Below the pieces are notes generated by a model that ran no database searches, was not told where the DNA came from, and was given only the letters and a program-made list of their open reading frames with translations. Both the position numbers and the translations under genes were made by a program. A stretch of DNA of 64,000 nt from Vallitalea pronyensis (GTDB lineage: Bacteria > Bacillota > Clostridia > Lachnospirales > Vallitaleaceae): positions 2,871,001 to 2,935,000 of the forward strand of contig NZ_CP058649.1 of assembly GCF_018141445.1 (NCBI RefSeq), read 5' to 3'. This document shows positions 51,772 to 62,350 of the stretch, piece after piece (positions within the stretch are counted from its first letter, which is position 1; the number at the start of each line of letters is the position of its first letter).

Positions 51772-52072
51772 TAAAGTCTACTCTCTTTTAGGATTATGTC
51801 AGCGAGCATCAAGGTTGGTTTCAGGTGAATTTATGACCGAAAAAGCTGTAAAAGATAAATCAGTACAACTGGTTGTTGTAGCCAATGATGCTTCAGGCAA
51901 CACAAAGAAATTATTCAATAACATCTGTAATACCCATAACGTTCCATTATTATCATTTGGAACAAAGGATGAACTGGGTCGAGCAATAGGCAAAGAAATT
52001 CGTGCATCCATTGGTGTTATGGACGAAGGTTTTGCTAAGGCTATACAAAAAGCATATCAATATAATAAGTAG
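51764..52072 (+). CDS. L7Ae-family ribosomal protein YlxQ
   Basis: A 102-residue L7Ae/L30e-fold RNA-binding protein: LLGLCQRASRLVSGEFMTEKAV, LVVVANDASGNTKKLF, and LSFGTKDELGRAIGKEIRASIGV. Members bind kink-turn RNA. ATG 51764 is used rather than GTG 51761, both overlapping the rnpM end. The gene precedes infB. Confidence 0.92.
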   Translation: MHNKVYSLLGLCQRASRLVSGEFMTEKAVKDKSVQLVVVANDASGNTKKLFNNICNTHNVPLLSFGTKDELGRAIGKEIRASIGVMDEGFAKAIQKAYQYNK

Positions 52073-52235
52073 AGAATTCATGAGGATGAAATTCTTATTA
52101 CCTTATAAAAATAGAATAAAGGGTGGGGACCCTAGTATTTGTGATTAGATTTAACCCAAAATGTAAAAAATATAAAAAATAAGAATCTAACCACTGGTTA
52201 CCATATCAGACTTAATTTTGCGGAGGTGGTTTAAA

Positions 52236-54203
52236 ATGTCAAAGATTCGCGTATATGAAATTGCTAAAGAACTAGGTTTAAGCAATAAAGAGTTGCTTGC
52301 CACGTTGAAAGAATTTGATATTAAAGTAAAAAATCATATGAGTTCATTGACAGATGAGGAAGCTAAACTCATAACAGAGTATTATGCTCCTGAAGACACA
52401 AAAGAAGAAGTTGACAATGCCCAAGAAGTAGCAGCAGAAGTGGAAAGTGATGAAGAAACAGTTTTAATTCCAGAGATGGTAACTGTAAAAACATTGGCTG
52501 AGAAGCTTAACAAGCAGACATCCGATGTGGTAAAAAGCCTGATGTTAAAAGGCATTATGGCTACAGCTAATCAAGAAATTGATTTTGATACAGCAAGTGA
52601 AATCGCGTTAGAATATAATGTTTTATTAGAAAAAGAACCTGAGCAAGATTTGGTAGAAGCTTTTTTTGCTGAGGAGCCTGATGATGAAAAAGATTTGGTA
52701 ACACGTTCGCCAATCGTTGTGGTAATGGGTCATGTTGACCATGGTAAAACATCCTTATTGGATGCTATTCGTGAAAGTAATGTGACGTCAAGAGAAGCTG
52801 GTGGTATCACTCAGCATATAGGTGCATCTGTTGTAACCATTAATGACCATGATATTACATTTTTAGATACACCTGGTCATGAAGCTTTTACAGCAATGCG
52901 TCTTAGAGGTGCTATGGCAACAGATATAGCAATCTTAGTTGTAGCAGCAGACGACGGTGTGATGCCTCAGACCATTGAAGCCATCAACCATGCTAAAGCA
53001 GCAGGTGTTCAGATTATTGTTGCCGTTAATAAAATTGATAAACCAGGTGCTAATCAGGACCGTGTGAAACAAGAACTTGTAGAATATGGATTGATAGCAG
53101 AAGATTGGGGTGGAGATACTATCTGTGTACCGGTATCTGCCATTGAAAAGACCAATCTTGACCAATTACTTGAAATGATTTTATTAGTTTCAGAAATGGA
53201 AGAATTAAAAGCAAACCCAAATAAAAAAGCTAGTGGTACCATTGTTGAGGCTCAACTTGACAAAGGAAGAGGACCTGTTGCAACGGTTCTGATTCAAAAT
53301 GGTACATTAAAAGTTGGTGATTCCATTATAGCAGGTACAGCTTATGGTCGTATCAGAGCCATGATTGATGATAAGGGTAGACGAGTAAAACAAGCGGGAC
53401 CATCAACACCAGTAGAGATTCTTGGTCTATCGGAAGTACCGGTAGCAGGAGATGCTTTCTTCACGGCTAAAAATGAAAGAGAAGCAAGGCATGTAGCAGA
53501 TAAAGTGATTGAAAAGAATCGTGAAAAATTGATCCAAAATACACCACAAAAGGTAACACTGGATGACCTTTTCAATCAGATTCAATCTGGAAACATGAAA
53601 GAGCTCAATATTATCGTTAAGGCAGATGTTCAAGGTTCTGTTGAAGCAGTTAAGCAAAGTCTCGTTAAACTCTCTAATGAAGACGTGATGATTAAAGTGA
53701 TTCATGGTGGTGTGGGTGCCATTAATGAGACTGACGTTATATTAGCATCTGCTTCTAACGCCATCATTATTGGATTCAATGTAAGACCTGAAACCAGTGC
53801 CAAGGCCGTAGCTGATGCTGAGAAAATTGATTTACGTTTATACCGTATTATCTATAATGCTATTGAAGATATTGAAGCTGCAATGAAAGGTATGCTTGAC
53901 CCAGAATATAAAGAAAAAGTAATCGGTCATGCAGAAGTAAGACAGACGTTTAAAGTGTCAGGTGTTGGAACCATTGCTGGATCTTATGTATTAGATGGTA
54001 AATTCACACGTAATGCAAAAGTTCGATTGGTTCGAGATGGTATTGTTATCTATGAAGGTGAACTGGATTCTCTTAAGCGTTTCAAAGATGATGTAAAAGA
54101 AGTGAATACAGGTTATGAATGCGGTATTATGCTTAATAAATTCAACGACTTAAAAGAAGGCGATGTAGTAGAAGCTTACATCATGGAAGAAATACCTCGA
54201 TAA
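52236..54203 (+). CDS. infB: Translation initiation factor IF-2
   Basis: GTPase that delivers initiator tRNA to the ribosome. The 655-residue protein has a short N-terminal IF2_N repeat ([25 protein letters not shown]). G motifs are [24 protein letters not shown] and NKIDKPGA, followed by domains II-IV. The N-terminal extension is short, as in anaerobic Firmicutes. ATG 52236 follows GCGGAGGTGG; the upstream frame to 52218 covers the ribosome site. Confidence 0.97.
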   Translation: MSKIRVYEIAKELGLSNKELLATLKEFDIKVKNHMSSLTDEEAKLITEYYAPEDTKEEVDNAQEVAAEVESDEETVLIPEMVTVKTLAEKLNKQTSDVVKSLMLKGIMATANQEIDFDTASEIALEYNVLLEKEPEQDLVEAFFAEEPDDEKDLVTRSPIVVVMGHVDHGKTSLLDAIRESNVTSREAGGITQHIGASVVTINDHDITFLDTPGHEAFTAMRLRGAMATDIAILVVAADDGVMPQTIEAINHAKAAGVQIIVAVNKIDKPGANQDRVKQELVEYGLIAEDWGGDTICVPVSAIEKTNLDQLLEMILLVSEMEELKANPNKKASGTIVEAQLDKGRGPVATVLIQNGTLKVGDSIIAGTAYGRIRAMIDDKGRRVKQAGPSTPVEILGLSEVPVAGDAFFTAKNEREARHVADKVIEKNREKLIQNTPQKVTLDDLFNQIQSGNMKELNIIVKADVQGSVEAVKQSLVKLSNEDVMIKVIHGGVGAINETDVILASASNAIIIGFNVRPETSAKAVADAEKIDLRLYRIIYNAIEDIEAAMKGMLDPEYKEKVIGHAEVRQTFKVSGVGTIAGSYVLDGKFTRNAKVRLVRDGIVIYEGELDSLKRFKDDVKEVNTGYECGIMLNKFNDLKEGDVVEAYIMEEIPR

Positions 54204-54276
54204 ATAATGCACGTTGAATAAGCCATACCATATACCTTACACCATTGGCAGATCATCCTATAAGAAGGTGAGTAAA

Positions 54277-54642
54277 ATGAAAAAAAGAAGTAGTCGTATT
54301 ATTAAAATTAATGAAGAGATAAAAAAAGAAGTAAGTAAAATCATAAGTAGAGAGCTGAAAGACCCTCGTATTAATCAGATGACGACAGTTGTAGGTGTTG
54401 ATGCTACACCAGATTTGAAATTTTGTAAAGTATTTATCAGTGTCTTAGGTGATGAACAATCTCAGAAAGACACCTTAGAAGGTCTGAAGCGATCCTCAGG
54501 ATATATTCGTAATGAATTAGCTAAGCGCATTAATCTTCGTAATACACCAGAAATCACATTTACTGGCGATCAATCCATTGAATATGGTATGCATATGTCA
54601 AAGTTAATTGATGAAGTCAATAAAAAAGGTGACGTGGAATGA
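54277..54642 (+). CDS. rbfA: Ribosome-binding factor A
   Basis: Cold-shock and 16S maturation factor with a KH-like fold, 121 residues. It contains RIIKINEEIKKEVSKIISRELKDPRI and the DLKFCKVFISVLGD core. AGAAGGTGA precedes ATG 54277; the frame upstream to 54214 shows no ribosome site. The stop overlaps the nrnA start by ATGA. Confidence 0.94.
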   Translation: MKKRSSRIIKINEEIKKEVSKIISRELKDPRINQMTTVVGVDATPDLKFCKVFISVLGDEQSQKDTLEGLKRSSGYIRNELAKRINLRNTPEITFTGDQSIEYGMHMSKLIDEVNKKGDVE

Positions 54643-55583
54643 AACTACAAGAATTAGTGAACTTATGTGAGAATCAAGCAAATATAATTATTTCAGGTCA
54701 TATTAACCCAGATGGAGATTGTATCGGTGCATGTTATGCATTAGCTGCAATTCTCCATAAAAAGGGAATTCATGCTAAGATAGCTATGGAAGACATTCCA
54801 GATACTTTTAATTACCTTGTGGAAGGTAGGCTTTATGTTGAAGAAGATCAAATCAAGCGTTCAGATGTATTCATAGCTCTTGATTGTGGTGATAAAGAGA
54901 GACTTGGACCACATGTCCCATTATTTGACCAAGCATCCATCACCATTAATGTTGATCATCATATTAGCAATAACCATTTTGCTGATTATAATCATGTGGT
55001 GGAGGCCAGTTCAACCTGTGAAATCATATTTGAAATGTTAGAAGATACATCTTTATTGGACAAGCCCATCTGTGAGGCACTCTATACAGGTATTGCCTAT
55101 GATACAGGTGCGTTCAAGCATTGTAATACCACAAGACGCACTTACGAAATAGCAGGTACTTTAATCGATTATGGTGTAAATTTTAATGAGATTATTAATC
55201 GCTTGTACTACTACAAATCATATAAATCCTTTAAAGTCCTAGGTTTAGCCATAGCTAATGCAAAGATGTATTTAGACAATGTAATCCTGTTAACTTCCCT
55301 TTCCTTAGAAGATCTTAAACGTTATGATTGTGAGAAAAAAGATACTGATGGTGTTGTTCAGATGCTGAATGAGGTAATGGAAAGCAGTTGTGCTGTTTTT
55401 ATTGTTCAAGTCAGTCAAGATACATTCAAAGTCAGTCTAAGGTCCAGTAGTGGAATAGATGTCTGCAAAGTAGCTCAAGTATTTGGCGGTGGTGGACATA
55501 CGAAAGCGTCTGGCTGTACAATAACTGGTACAATTGAACAGGTGAAAGAACAAATAATTGAAGCCATTACAGAGCAATTATAA
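54639..55583 (+). CDS. nrnA: DHH/DHHA1 oligoribonuclease NrnA
   Basis: Degrades nano-RNAs and pAp in species lacking orn. The 314-residue protein has the DHH motifs NPDGDCIGA, ALDCGDKER and NVDHHISN, and the DHHA1 glycine-rich end QVFGGGGHTKASG. It follows rbfA with a 4-bp overlap. This rbfA-nrnA-truB order is classical. Confidence 0.95.
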   Translation: MKLQELVNLCENQANIIISGHINPDGDCIGACYALAAILHKKGIHAKIAMEDIPDTFNYLVEGRLYVEEDQIKRSDVFIALDCGDKERLGPHVPLFDQASITINVDHHISNNHFADYNHVVEASSTCEIIFEMLEDTSLLDKPICEALYTGIAYDTGAFKHCNTTRRTYEIAGTLIDYGVNFNEIINRLYYYKSYKSFKVLGLAIANAKMYLDNVILLTSLSLEDLKRYDCEKKDTDGVVQMLNEVMESSCAVFIVQVSQDTFKVSLRSSSGIDVCKVAQVFGGGGHTKASGCTITGTIEQVKEQIIEAITEQL

Positions 55584-55706
55584 GTTATTATGGAAAATTA
55601 AGTTGGACAGATAGTGCAGGGATAGCATTATGGGTTCAACTTATACATTATTCCTGAATAAGTGTAAGTGACATAGCATTTCATACAGGAAGTAGAGGAA
55701 AAAGAC

Positions 55707-56603
55707 ATGAATGGAATTATCAATATATACAAAGAAAAGGGTTATACATCCTTTGATGTGGTTGCTATTCTCAGAAGAAAATTAGGCATAAAAAAGGTTG
55801 GACATACAGGTACACTGGACCCAGAAGCAGAGGGGGTGCTGCCTATCTGTATTGGAAAAGCAACCAAGGTAGCGGATTATATTACAGATACCAAGAAAGT
55901 ATACCGTGCTACCATGACGTTAGGTGTGACCACAGATACCCAAGATCATACGGGTAAAGTACTAAGCCAGAAGAATGTGACGGTGTCAAAAGATGCTATA
56001 GAAAAAGCCATCGCATCTTTTGTAGGAGAATATGAACAGATTCCTCCCATGTATTCTGCTCTAAAAGTTAATGGCAAACGCTTATACACGTTAGCCAGAC
56101 AGGGTAAAACCATTGAGAGAAAAGCACGAAAAGTCATGATCTATGATATCGTTGTTCATGAGGTAGAAGGCATCCACGTTGATATGTCCATTGCATGTTC
56201 TAAGGGGACTTATATTCGAACCCTTTGTGCAGATATAGGTGACAAACTACAATGCGGTGCTCATATGAGTAAGTTGGTTCGAACAAAATCCAGCCTGTTT
56301 AGTATAGAAGCAAGTCATACATTGGATGAGATAGATACTTACATTCAAGAAGAACGATTAGATGAGATAATGCTGCCCATAAGTCAAGTCTTTAATTATG
56401 ACAAGCGCATTATAGATACTAGGTACGATAAATTATTATATAATGGCAACAAACTAAGTCAAGCATGTGTTATGCATAATGAGCAGATAACAGAAAATAA
56501 ACGTTACAGCGTTTATGATGAAAGAGAAAAGTTTATAGGGATTTATCAGACGGTCATCATAGATGGTCAGATGCTATTGAAACCTATAAAGATTTTTCTT
56601 TAG
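55707..56603 (+). CDS. truB: tRNA pseudouridine-55 synthase
   Basis: Converts U55 of the tRNA T loop to pseudouridine. The 298-residue protein begins MNGIINIYKEKGYTSFDVV. The catalytic Asp is in GHTGTLDPEAEGVLPI, and KGTYIRTLCADIG is present. A 123-bp gap separates it from nrnA; no strong promoter was recognised there. ribF starts 11 bp after the stop. Confidence 0.96.
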   Translation: MNGIINIYKEKGYTSFDVVAILRRKLGIKKVGHTGTLDPEAEGVLPICIGKATKVADYITDTKKVYRATMTLGVTTDTQDHTGKVLSQKNVTVSKDAIEKAIASFVGEYEQIPPMYSALKVNGKRLYTLARQGKTIERKARKVMIYDIVVHEVEGIHVDMSIACSKGTYIRTLCADIGDKLQCGAHMSKLVRTKSSLFSIEASHTLDEIDTYIQEERLDEIMLPISQVFNYDKRIIDTRYDKLLYNGNKLSQACVMHNEQITENKRYSVYDEREKFIGIYQTVIIDGQMLLKPIKIFL

Positions 56604-56614
56604 GGGGGAAGCTG

Positions 56615-57541
56615 ATGGAACATATAACAGGAACAAAAGATATTACATCACCTCCTTCAGTAGTAGTCCTAGGAAATTTCGACGGGATACATATTGGACA
56701 TAGAAAACTAATTGATAAAGCCTTGGACATATCAAAAACATTGGATTTAAAAGTTCTTGTATTTACATTTGACCCGCATCCCAGTTTTGTACTAGCAAAT
56801 AAGGAACCTGTTGATCTAATTTATTTAAGTAAGGAAAAGGCCAAGCTATTAGATGATGTGGATTATTTTGTAGAGTATCCCTATGACCTTGATACATCTA
56901 GAATGACGCCGGAGATATTTATCGAAGAGGTTGTATGTAAAGGCTTACAAGCAAAAGCTATTGTCGTTGGTGAAGATTATCGATTTGGTTATAAGCGAAA
57001 AGGTGATATTGAACTACTTAAAGCATTGGCATCAAAAAATGGTTACCAGCTTATAACCATCAAAAAAATTGCTTATAACCATCGCATTGTAAGCAGTACA
57101 TGGATAAGGCATGAAATTAAAAAAGGGCATATGGAAAAAGCGAACCTTCTATTAGGCAGTAACTTCAGTATCAGTGGACAGATTACACTAGGAAGACAGA
57201 ATGGAAGGAAACTGGGTTTTCCTACAGCCAATATAAAACCCAATAAAAATAAATTATTACCACCAAATGGTGTATATTTATCAAAGATTTACGTTAATAA
57301 TATACAATATAACAGCATCACAAATATTGGTATCAATCCTACACTTGATGGCAATGAGACAGTGGTTGAGACGCATATACTTGACTTTAATCAAGACATA
57401 TATGGACAAGACGTGACAGTTGAACTGCTTAAATTTGTTAGAGACGAAAAGAAATTTGAGTCCCTTCATGCATTAAAAAAAGAAATTGCTGAAAACATTG
57501 CTTATCGAAGAGCTTATATGGAAGAGAATCACGAACTGTGA
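56615..57541 (+). CDS. ribF: Bifunctional riboflavin kinase/FAD synthetase
   Basis: Makes FMN and FAD from riboflavin. The 308-residue protein has an N-terminal FAD synthetase domain with GNFDGIHIGHRKLI and SSTWIRHEIKKG. The C-terminal riboflavin kinase has GRKLGFPTANIKP and NGVYLSKI. AGGGGGGAAGC precedes ATG 56615. truB-ribF-rpsO is the usual order. Confidence 0.96.
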   Translation: MEHITGTKDITSPPSVVVLGNFDGIHIGHRKLIDKALDISKTLDLKVLVFTFDPHPSFVLANKEPVDLIYLSKEKAKLLDDVDYFVEYPYDLDTSRMTPEIFIEEVVCKGLQAKAIVVGEDYRFGYKRKGDIELLKALASKNGYQLITIKKIAYNHRIVSSTWIRHEIKKGHMEKANLLLGSNFSISGQITLGRQNGRKLGFPTANIKPNKNKLLPPNGVYLSKIYVNNIQYNSITNIGINPTLDGNETVVETHILDFNQDIYGQDVTVELLKFVRDEKKFESLHALKKEIAENIAYRRAYMEENHEL

Positions 57542-57549
57542 TAAATTTG

Positions 57550-57578
57550 TTTACAAAATTATGGATTTGTGATAGAAT
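57550..57578 (+). promoter_or_regulatory. Promoter of rpsO
   Basis: TTTACA (57550-57555), 17-bp spacer, TAGAAT (57573-57578) preceded by TGA. It starts within 9 bp of the ribF stop and gives rpsO its own transcript. Confidence 0.65.
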
Positions 57579-57590
57579 TTATGAGGTAAA

Positions 57591-57660
57591 AAGCCGTTGC
57601 TCGGAAAATGGGACACTCCGACCCTTTCTTGGTAATTGGCGTTAATAAAAAATATGGAGG
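57591..57660 (+). ncRNA. Ribosomal protein S15 autoregulatory leader
   Basis: GCCGTT (57593-57598) pairs with AATTGGC (57634-57640), and TCGGA (57601-57605) pairs with TCCGA (57617-57621). AATGGGACAC and CCCTTTCTTGG lie in the expected positions of the Firmicutes S15 leader. It ends just before the rpsO ribosome site TGGAGG. Identified by memory of the conserved AATGGGACACTCCGA pattern, without a covariance search. Confidence 0.72.
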
Positions 57661-57668
57661 TTACACAC

Positions 57669-57929
57669 ATGGAAAAAACTAAGCAAGAAATAATTGCTGA
57701 ATACGGAAGAAATGCAACAGACACAGGTTCTCCTGAAGTACAGATTGCATTACTAACAGCAAGAATCAATCATTTAACAGAGCATTTAAAAATGCACAAG
57801 AAAGATCACCATTCAAGAAGAGGACTACTAATGATGGTTGGTCAAAGAAGAGGTTTATTACAATATCTTAAGAAAAAAGATATTGAAGGTTATCGTAACC
57901 TAATTAAACGATTAGGATTAAGAAGATAA
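57669..57929 (+). CDS. rpsO: 30S ribosomal protein S15
   Basis: An 86-residue ribosomal protein with [40 protein letters not shown] sequence (key [14 protein letters not shown]) and a basic end. ATG 57669 follows TGGAGG; the upstream ATG at 57636 lies in the leader. It is followed by terminator hairpins and then pnp. Confidence 0.98.
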   Translation: MEKTKQEIIAEYGRNATDTGSPEVQIALLTARINHLTEHLKMHKKDHHSRRGLLMMVGQRRGLLQYLKKKDIEGYRNLIKRLGLRR

Positions 57930-57931
57930 TA

Positions 57932-57999
57932 GAATAAACATGATGCCTTATGTGCAGATGTAAGGTTTATTCAAGAGCGGAGCAATCCGCTCTATAATT
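57932..57999 (+). terminator. Hairpin pair ending the rpsO transcript
   Basis: First, GAATAAA (57932-57938) and TTTATTC (57966-57972) with inner CCTTA/TAAGG. Second, perfect AGAGCGGA/TCCGCTCT (57974-57981 with 57986-57993), GCAA loop, tail ATAATTTT. The second is the better terminator candidate. Confidence 0.65.
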
Positions 58000-58030
58000 T
58001 TAATTCTAAGAGAAACACAAATTAAATCAA

Positions 58031-58227
58031 GTCTTTAGTACTAGTAATCTTAACCTTTAGTCATTAGTTTTTGTTTTTTAAGGAAAGAAATTGTTTAATT
58101 ATAAGTTCAACTAATGTAATAAATAAAATTAAACCCCCAATTTATTTATTAAATAAGTTTCCCTAATAATTAAGCCAATTCTTAATTAAAAGATAAAAAC
58201 TAACGACTAAGGATCTAGGCTAAGGAC
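58031..58227. repeat. AT-rich fold-back element between rpsO and pnp
   Basis: Left arm 58031-58082 and right arm 58181-58227 are imperfect inverted repeats. Best blocks are CCTTTAGTCATTAGTTTTT against the complement of the right arm, and GTCTTTAG at the ends. A second nested pair AATAAATAAAATT/AATTTATTTATT lies at the centre around CCCCC. No reading frame is seen in 57930-58262. It looks like a MITE-like remnant. Confidence 0.55.
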
Positions 58228-58262
58228 AAGTTAATGATGGAAATTGAAAGGAGATTGTTTGA

Positions 58263-60359
58263 ATGTCTAGAGTATATTCATTGGAGATAGCAGGAAGAAT
58301 GCTATCTGTAGAAATTGGAAAAGTTGCTGAACAAGCAAATGGAGCAGTATTGATACGCTATGGAGATACAGTTGTCTTAACAACAGCAACTGCATCAGAA
58401 AAGCCACGTCCAGGGATTGATTTTTTCCCACTAAGTGTTGACTATGAGGAGCGATTATATTCAGTTGGAAAGATTCCAGGCGGTTTTATTAAGAGAGAAG
58501 GGAAGCCTTCTGAGAACTCTGTACTCACATCAAGAGTTATTGACCGTCCTATTCGACCACTGTTTCCTAAAGATTATCGTAATGACTGTGCCGTTGTTAA
58601 TACGGTATTATCTGTTGACCAAGATTGTCAACCTGAATTTGCAGCCATGCTTGGTTCTTCTATAGCGTTATCCATATCGGATATACCTTTCAAAGGACCG
58701 ACCAGTTCATTGATTATGGGTTATATTGATGGCGAATTGGTGATTAATCCAGTTGCAGCCCAACGTGAGAAATCAGAAATGACGTTAATTGTATCATCTA
58801 CAAGTGAAAAAGTGGTCATGATAGAAGCTTCTGCAGATGAAATACCTGAAGAAGTTATGCTTGATGCAATTTTTAAAACCCATGAAGAAAACAAGAAAAT
58901 CGTTGAGTGGATCAATACAATTGTTGAAAAAGAAGGTAAAGAAAAACATGCTTATGAAGAATCTACCGTGCCAAGTGAAGTATATGATACGGTTGTGAAT
59001 CATATTGGTGATGAGCGAATGGAAGAAGCTGTATTCACAGATGAAAAACAAGTGAGACAGGAAAGAATTAGTGAAATTAAAGAAGAACTGACGGCTAAGT
59101 TTGAAGAAGAAGATGAGGAATGGTTACAGTATTTGGATGAAGCCCTTTACAAGTATCAAAAACAAACCGTAAGACGTATGATTTTAAGAGATCATAAGCG
59201 ACCAGACGGTCGAGCATTAGATGAAATAAGACCTTTATCAGCTGAGGTTGATTTATTACCGAATACCCATGGTTCTGCTTTATTCAGTCGTGGACAAACA
59301 CAGGTAATGACCATAACAACACTGGGTGCTTTAGGGCAAGTTCAGGTTCTTGATGGGTTAGATGAATTAGAAACATCTAAGCGTTATATGCATCATTATA
59401 ACTTTCCTTCATACTCAGTTGGAGAAACAAGGCCTTCTAGAGGTCCAGGTCGTCGTGAAATCGGTCATGGTGCGTTGGCTGAAAAGGCATTAGTACCTGT
59501 ATTGCCATCAGAAGAAGATTTCCCATATGCGATTCGTCTTGTGTCTGAGGTATTAAGTTCCAATGGTTCAACATCACAGGGAAGTATATGTGCCAGTACC
59601 TTATCCTTAATGGCTTCAGGTGTACCCATTAAAGCACCCGTAGCTGGTATATCTGTTGGACTTGTAACAGGTGAAACAGATGATGATTATGTAATGCTCA
59701 CTGATATCCAAGGACTTGAAGACTTTTTTGGTGATATGGACTTTAAAGTTGCTGGAACACACAAGGGTATTACAGCTATTCAGATGGACCTTAAAACATT
59801 AGGTTTAACCAACGAAATCATCGACCAAGCAATCCGCCAAACAAAAAGAGCAAGATTGTATATCTTAGATGAAGTCATGTTAAAAGCTATTGATAAACCA
59901 AGAACAGAATTATCCAAACTTGCGCCTAAGATTCTTCAAACTAAGATTAACCCAGAAAAGATCAGTGAGGTTATTGGACCACGTGGTAAAACCATTAACA
60001 AGATCATTGATGAGACAGGCGTTAAGATTGATATTGAAGATGATGGACGTATCTTTATCTGCGGCATTGACCAAGATGCAGCTCATCAAGCATTAAAGAT
60101 TATTGAATCCATTGCAAAAGATATTGAGGTTGGCTCAATATATACAGGAAAAGTTGCTAGAATTACGAAGTTTGGTGCTTTTGTGGAAATTGCTCCTGGT
60201 AAAGATGGACTTGTTCATATATCAAAACTTGCTCATGAAAGAGTAGCCAAAGTAGAAGATGTAGTTAGTATTGGCGATGAAATCCAAGTGAAAGTAACGG
60301 AGATAGATGGTCAAGGTAGAATCAATCTTTCTAGAAAAGACGTATTGCCAAAGGAATAA
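58263..60359 (+). CDS. pnp: Polyribonucleotide nucleotidyltransferase (PNPase)
   Basis: 3'-5' phosphorolytic exoribonuclease of the RNA degradosome. The 698-residue protein holds two RNase PH domains ([65 protein letters not shown]). A KH domain ([16 protein letters not shown]) and a C-terminal S1 domain ([29 protein letters not shown]) follow. GAAAGGAGA precedes ATG 58263. The rpsO-pnp-M16 protease order is typical. Confidence 0.98.
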   Translation: MSRVYSLEIAGRMLSVEIGKVAEQANGAVLIRYGDTVVLTTATASEKPRPGIDFFPLSVDYEERLYSVGKIPGGFIKREGKPSENSVLTSRVIDRPIRPLFPKDYRNDCAVVNTVLSVDQDCQPEFAAMLGSSIALSISDIPFKGPTSSLIMGYIDGELVINPVAAQREKSEMTLIVSSTSEKVVMIEASADEIPEEVMLDAIFKTHEENKKIVEWINTIVEKEGKEKHAYEESTVPSEVYDTVVNHIGDERMEEAVFTDEKQVRQERISEIKEELTAKFEEEDEEWLQYLDEALYKYQKQTVRRMILRDHKRPDGRALDEIRPLSAEVDLLPNTHGSALFSRGQTQVMTITTLGALGQVQVLDGLDELETSKRYMHHYNFPSYSVGETRPSRGPGRREIGHGALAEKALVPVLPSEEDFPYAIRLVSEVLSSNGSTSQGSICASTLSLMASGVPIKAPVAGISVGLVTGETDDDYVMLTDIQGLEDFFGDMDFKVAGTHKGITAIQMDLKTLGLTNEIIDQAIRQTKRARLYILDEVMLKAIDKPRTELSKLAPKILQTKINPEKISEVIGPRGKTINKIIDETGVKIDIEDDGRIFICGIDQDAAHQALKIIESIAKDIEVGSIYTGKVARITKFGAFVEIAPGKDGLVHISKLAHERVAKVEDVVSIGDEIQVKVTEIDGQGRINLSRKDVLPKE

Positions 60360-60412
60360 ATGATGCATGGACTTGATATTTTAAAATGAACTATAGATCG
60401 TTAACGACTAGG

Positions 60413-60440
60413 AATGTGTGCTGTATGCACACATTTCTTG
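60413..60440 (+). terminator. Possible terminator of pnp
   Basis: Perfect 9-bp stem AATGTGTGC/GCACACATT with TGTAT loop, followed by TTCTTG. The T tail is weak. The rest of the gap to 60620 holds the segment related to 42170-42260 and no gene. Confidence 0.5.
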
Positions 60441-60620
60441 TATCTTTCTTATTTTGGATACCCATGAAATACACACACAAGGTATAATGAAAATATCCAG
60501 TGACTGTTGTTACATTTATTCGTGGGAAAAAGTACGACGATGAATGCATCATATTGTATTGGTCGTTTATTCATAGTAAAAATGACGTTTTGAATATTGC
60601 ATAGTGGAGGAATCATATAA

Positions 60621-61883
60621 ATGATCAAAGTGAGAAGGTTGGATAATGGGTTATGTGTTGTTGGTGAAGAAAACTCATTTGTTAGATCAGTAGCAATGGG
60701 TATATGGATAAAAAATGGTTCAGTAGATGAAGAAGGGCATAATACAGGTGTTTCTCATTTTATTGAGCACATGATGTTTAAGGGAACAAAGAGTAGGTCA
60801 GCAAGAGATATTGCAGATGAAATGTCAGAGGTTGGGGGCAGAATTAATGCTTTTACCGGAAAAGAATACATGTGTTATTATGCCCATACACTGGATAATC
60901 ATTTCGATGTAGCCTTAGATGTTTTATCAGATATGCTGCTGAATTCAGCAATACGTGATGAAGATATGGAAAAAGAAAAAGGTGTTATTATCGAAGAAAT
61001 TAACATGTATGAAGATTCACCTGAAGAAATTGTCCACGATCTTATCCAAGAGGAAGCTTGGAAAGCGACACCCTTAGGGAATAACATCTTAGGAACGAAA
61101 GAGATAATTAATGGGTTTACCAGTGAAGATATAAGAGCGTATATGGACCAGCATTATATTCCGGAAAACATTGTCGTATCTGTTGTAGGAAAGTTTGATT
61201 TTGACGATATCTTTGAGAAGATTAATTCGAAATTTTCTGTGTTACAAGACAAAAAAGCGGTACCACGTAAAAGCAAAACGGAGTATCAGCGTTGTTTTGT
61301 TACGAAAGATAAGGATATTGAACAAGTGCACTTGTGTATGGCTTTTCCTAGCATTGCTTATGAATCGGATAAAATATATGTGCTATCCATACTCAACACC
61401 ATCCTAGGTGGAGGCATTAATTCGCGATTATTTCAATCTATTCGTGAAGAAAAAGGACTAGCTTATTCCATTTATTCTTATGCGGAAACGTATAACATAG
61501 CAGGTATGCTTAATGTATATGCAGCAGCTAACCCTGTTCAAATCGAACCGGTTATTGAAGCGACTTTGAAGGAAATAAAGCAATTACTAGATGAAGGTAT
61601 TCAGGAGAAAGAGTTAAATAAAATAAAGGAGCAATTGAAAAGCAATCTTATTATTGGTTTTGAGAACATGAATTCCAGGATGTCCAGTTATGGCAAGTCC
61701 ATGCTGATGCTTAATCGCATTAAAACTCAAGATGAAATGATTGAAGGGGTTAATGCTGTGGATGTAAACGGTCTTATGACTTTTGCAAAAGAAGTCTTTG
61801 ACTTTGATAACATGAGTGTAGCTCTAGTAGGTAGATTAAAAGATATTCATATAGAAAGGATTAGAGAAATATGCAAGATATAG
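60621..61883 (+). CDS. M16-family zinc peptidase (YmxG/PqqL-type)
   Basis: Zinc metallopeptidase of the insulinase family, 420 residues, usually next to pnp and dut. The inverted zinc motif HFIEH is at 46-50, with a second Glu in [15 protein letters not shown]. The C-terminal M16 half includes [24 protein letters not shown]. The substrate is unknown. TGGAGGAA precedes ATG 60621. It overlaps dut by 13 bp. Confidence 0.93.
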   Translation: MIKVRRLDNGLCVVGEENSFVRSVAMGIWIKNGSVDEEGHNTGVSHFIEHMMFKGTKSRSARDIADEMSEVGGRINAFTGKEYMCYYAHTLDNHFDVALDVLSDMLLNSAIRDEDMEKEKGVIIEEINMYEDSPEEIVHDLIQEEAWKATPLGNNILGTKEIINGFTSEDIRAYMDQHYIPENIVVSVVGKFDFDDIFEKINSKFSVLQDKKAVPRKSKTEYQRCFVTKDKDIEQVHLCMAFPSIAYESDKIYVLSILNTILGGGINSRLFQSIREEKGLAYSIYSYAETYNIAGMLNVYAAANPVQIEPVIEATLKEIKQLLDEGIQEKELNKIKEQLKSNLIIGFENMNSRMSSYGKSMLMLNRIKTQDEMIEGVNAVDVNGLMTFAKEVFDFDNMSVALVGRLKDIHIERIREICKI

Positions 61884-62320
61884 TCGTATATGCCCAACAG
61901 ACAGAAAAAGGAAAATCCCTACCTTTGCCTAAGTATATGAGTAAGGATTCAGCAGGTATGGATCTCTATGCTTGTTTGGATGAAGACGTTGTATTAGAAA
62001 AAGGGACCATTAAGCTTATACCAACAGGATTAAAAATTGCATTACCATCGGGTTATGAGGCGCAGATTCGGCCAAGGAGTGGTTTAGCCCTTAAGTATGG
62101 TATTAGTATGGCGAATACCCCAGGAACCATTGACGCGGATTATCGAGGTGAAATTAAGGTCATTATGATTAACTTAGGACAAGAAGATTTTATCGTTAAG
62201 CATGGTGAGCGTATTGCTCAAATGGTTATTAACAAGATTGAGCAGGTAAGGTGGGAAGCTGTTGAAGCCTTAGATGATACGGAGAGAGGTGCAGGAGGTT
62301 TCGGACATACTGGTAAATAA
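61871..62320 (+). CDS. dut: Deoxyuridine 5'-triphosphate nucleotidohydrolase
   Basis: Hydrolyses dUTP to dUMP. The 149-residue trimeric dUTPase shows motifs in order: [40 protein letters not shown] and GAGGFGHTG. The start overlaps the M16 gene end by 13 bp, with GAAAGGA and AGAGAAAT upstream of ATG 61871. Confidence 0.96.
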   Translation: MQDIVVYAQQTEKGKSLPLPKYMSKDSAGMDLYACLDEDVVLEKGTIKLIPTGLKIALPSGYEAQIRPRSGLALKYGISMANTPGTIDADYRGEIKVIMINLGQEDFIVKHGERIAQMVINKIEQVRWEAVEALDDTERGAGGFGHTGK

Positions 62321-62350
62321 ATAGATACATATGACGAGAGGTGATAGTTG

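Noticed and set aside
52073..52235. GAATTCAT/ATGAAATTC hairpin before infB as a regulatory RNA
   Set aside because: Short, interrupted stem with no promoter or T run. ylxQ-infB co-transcription explains the region.
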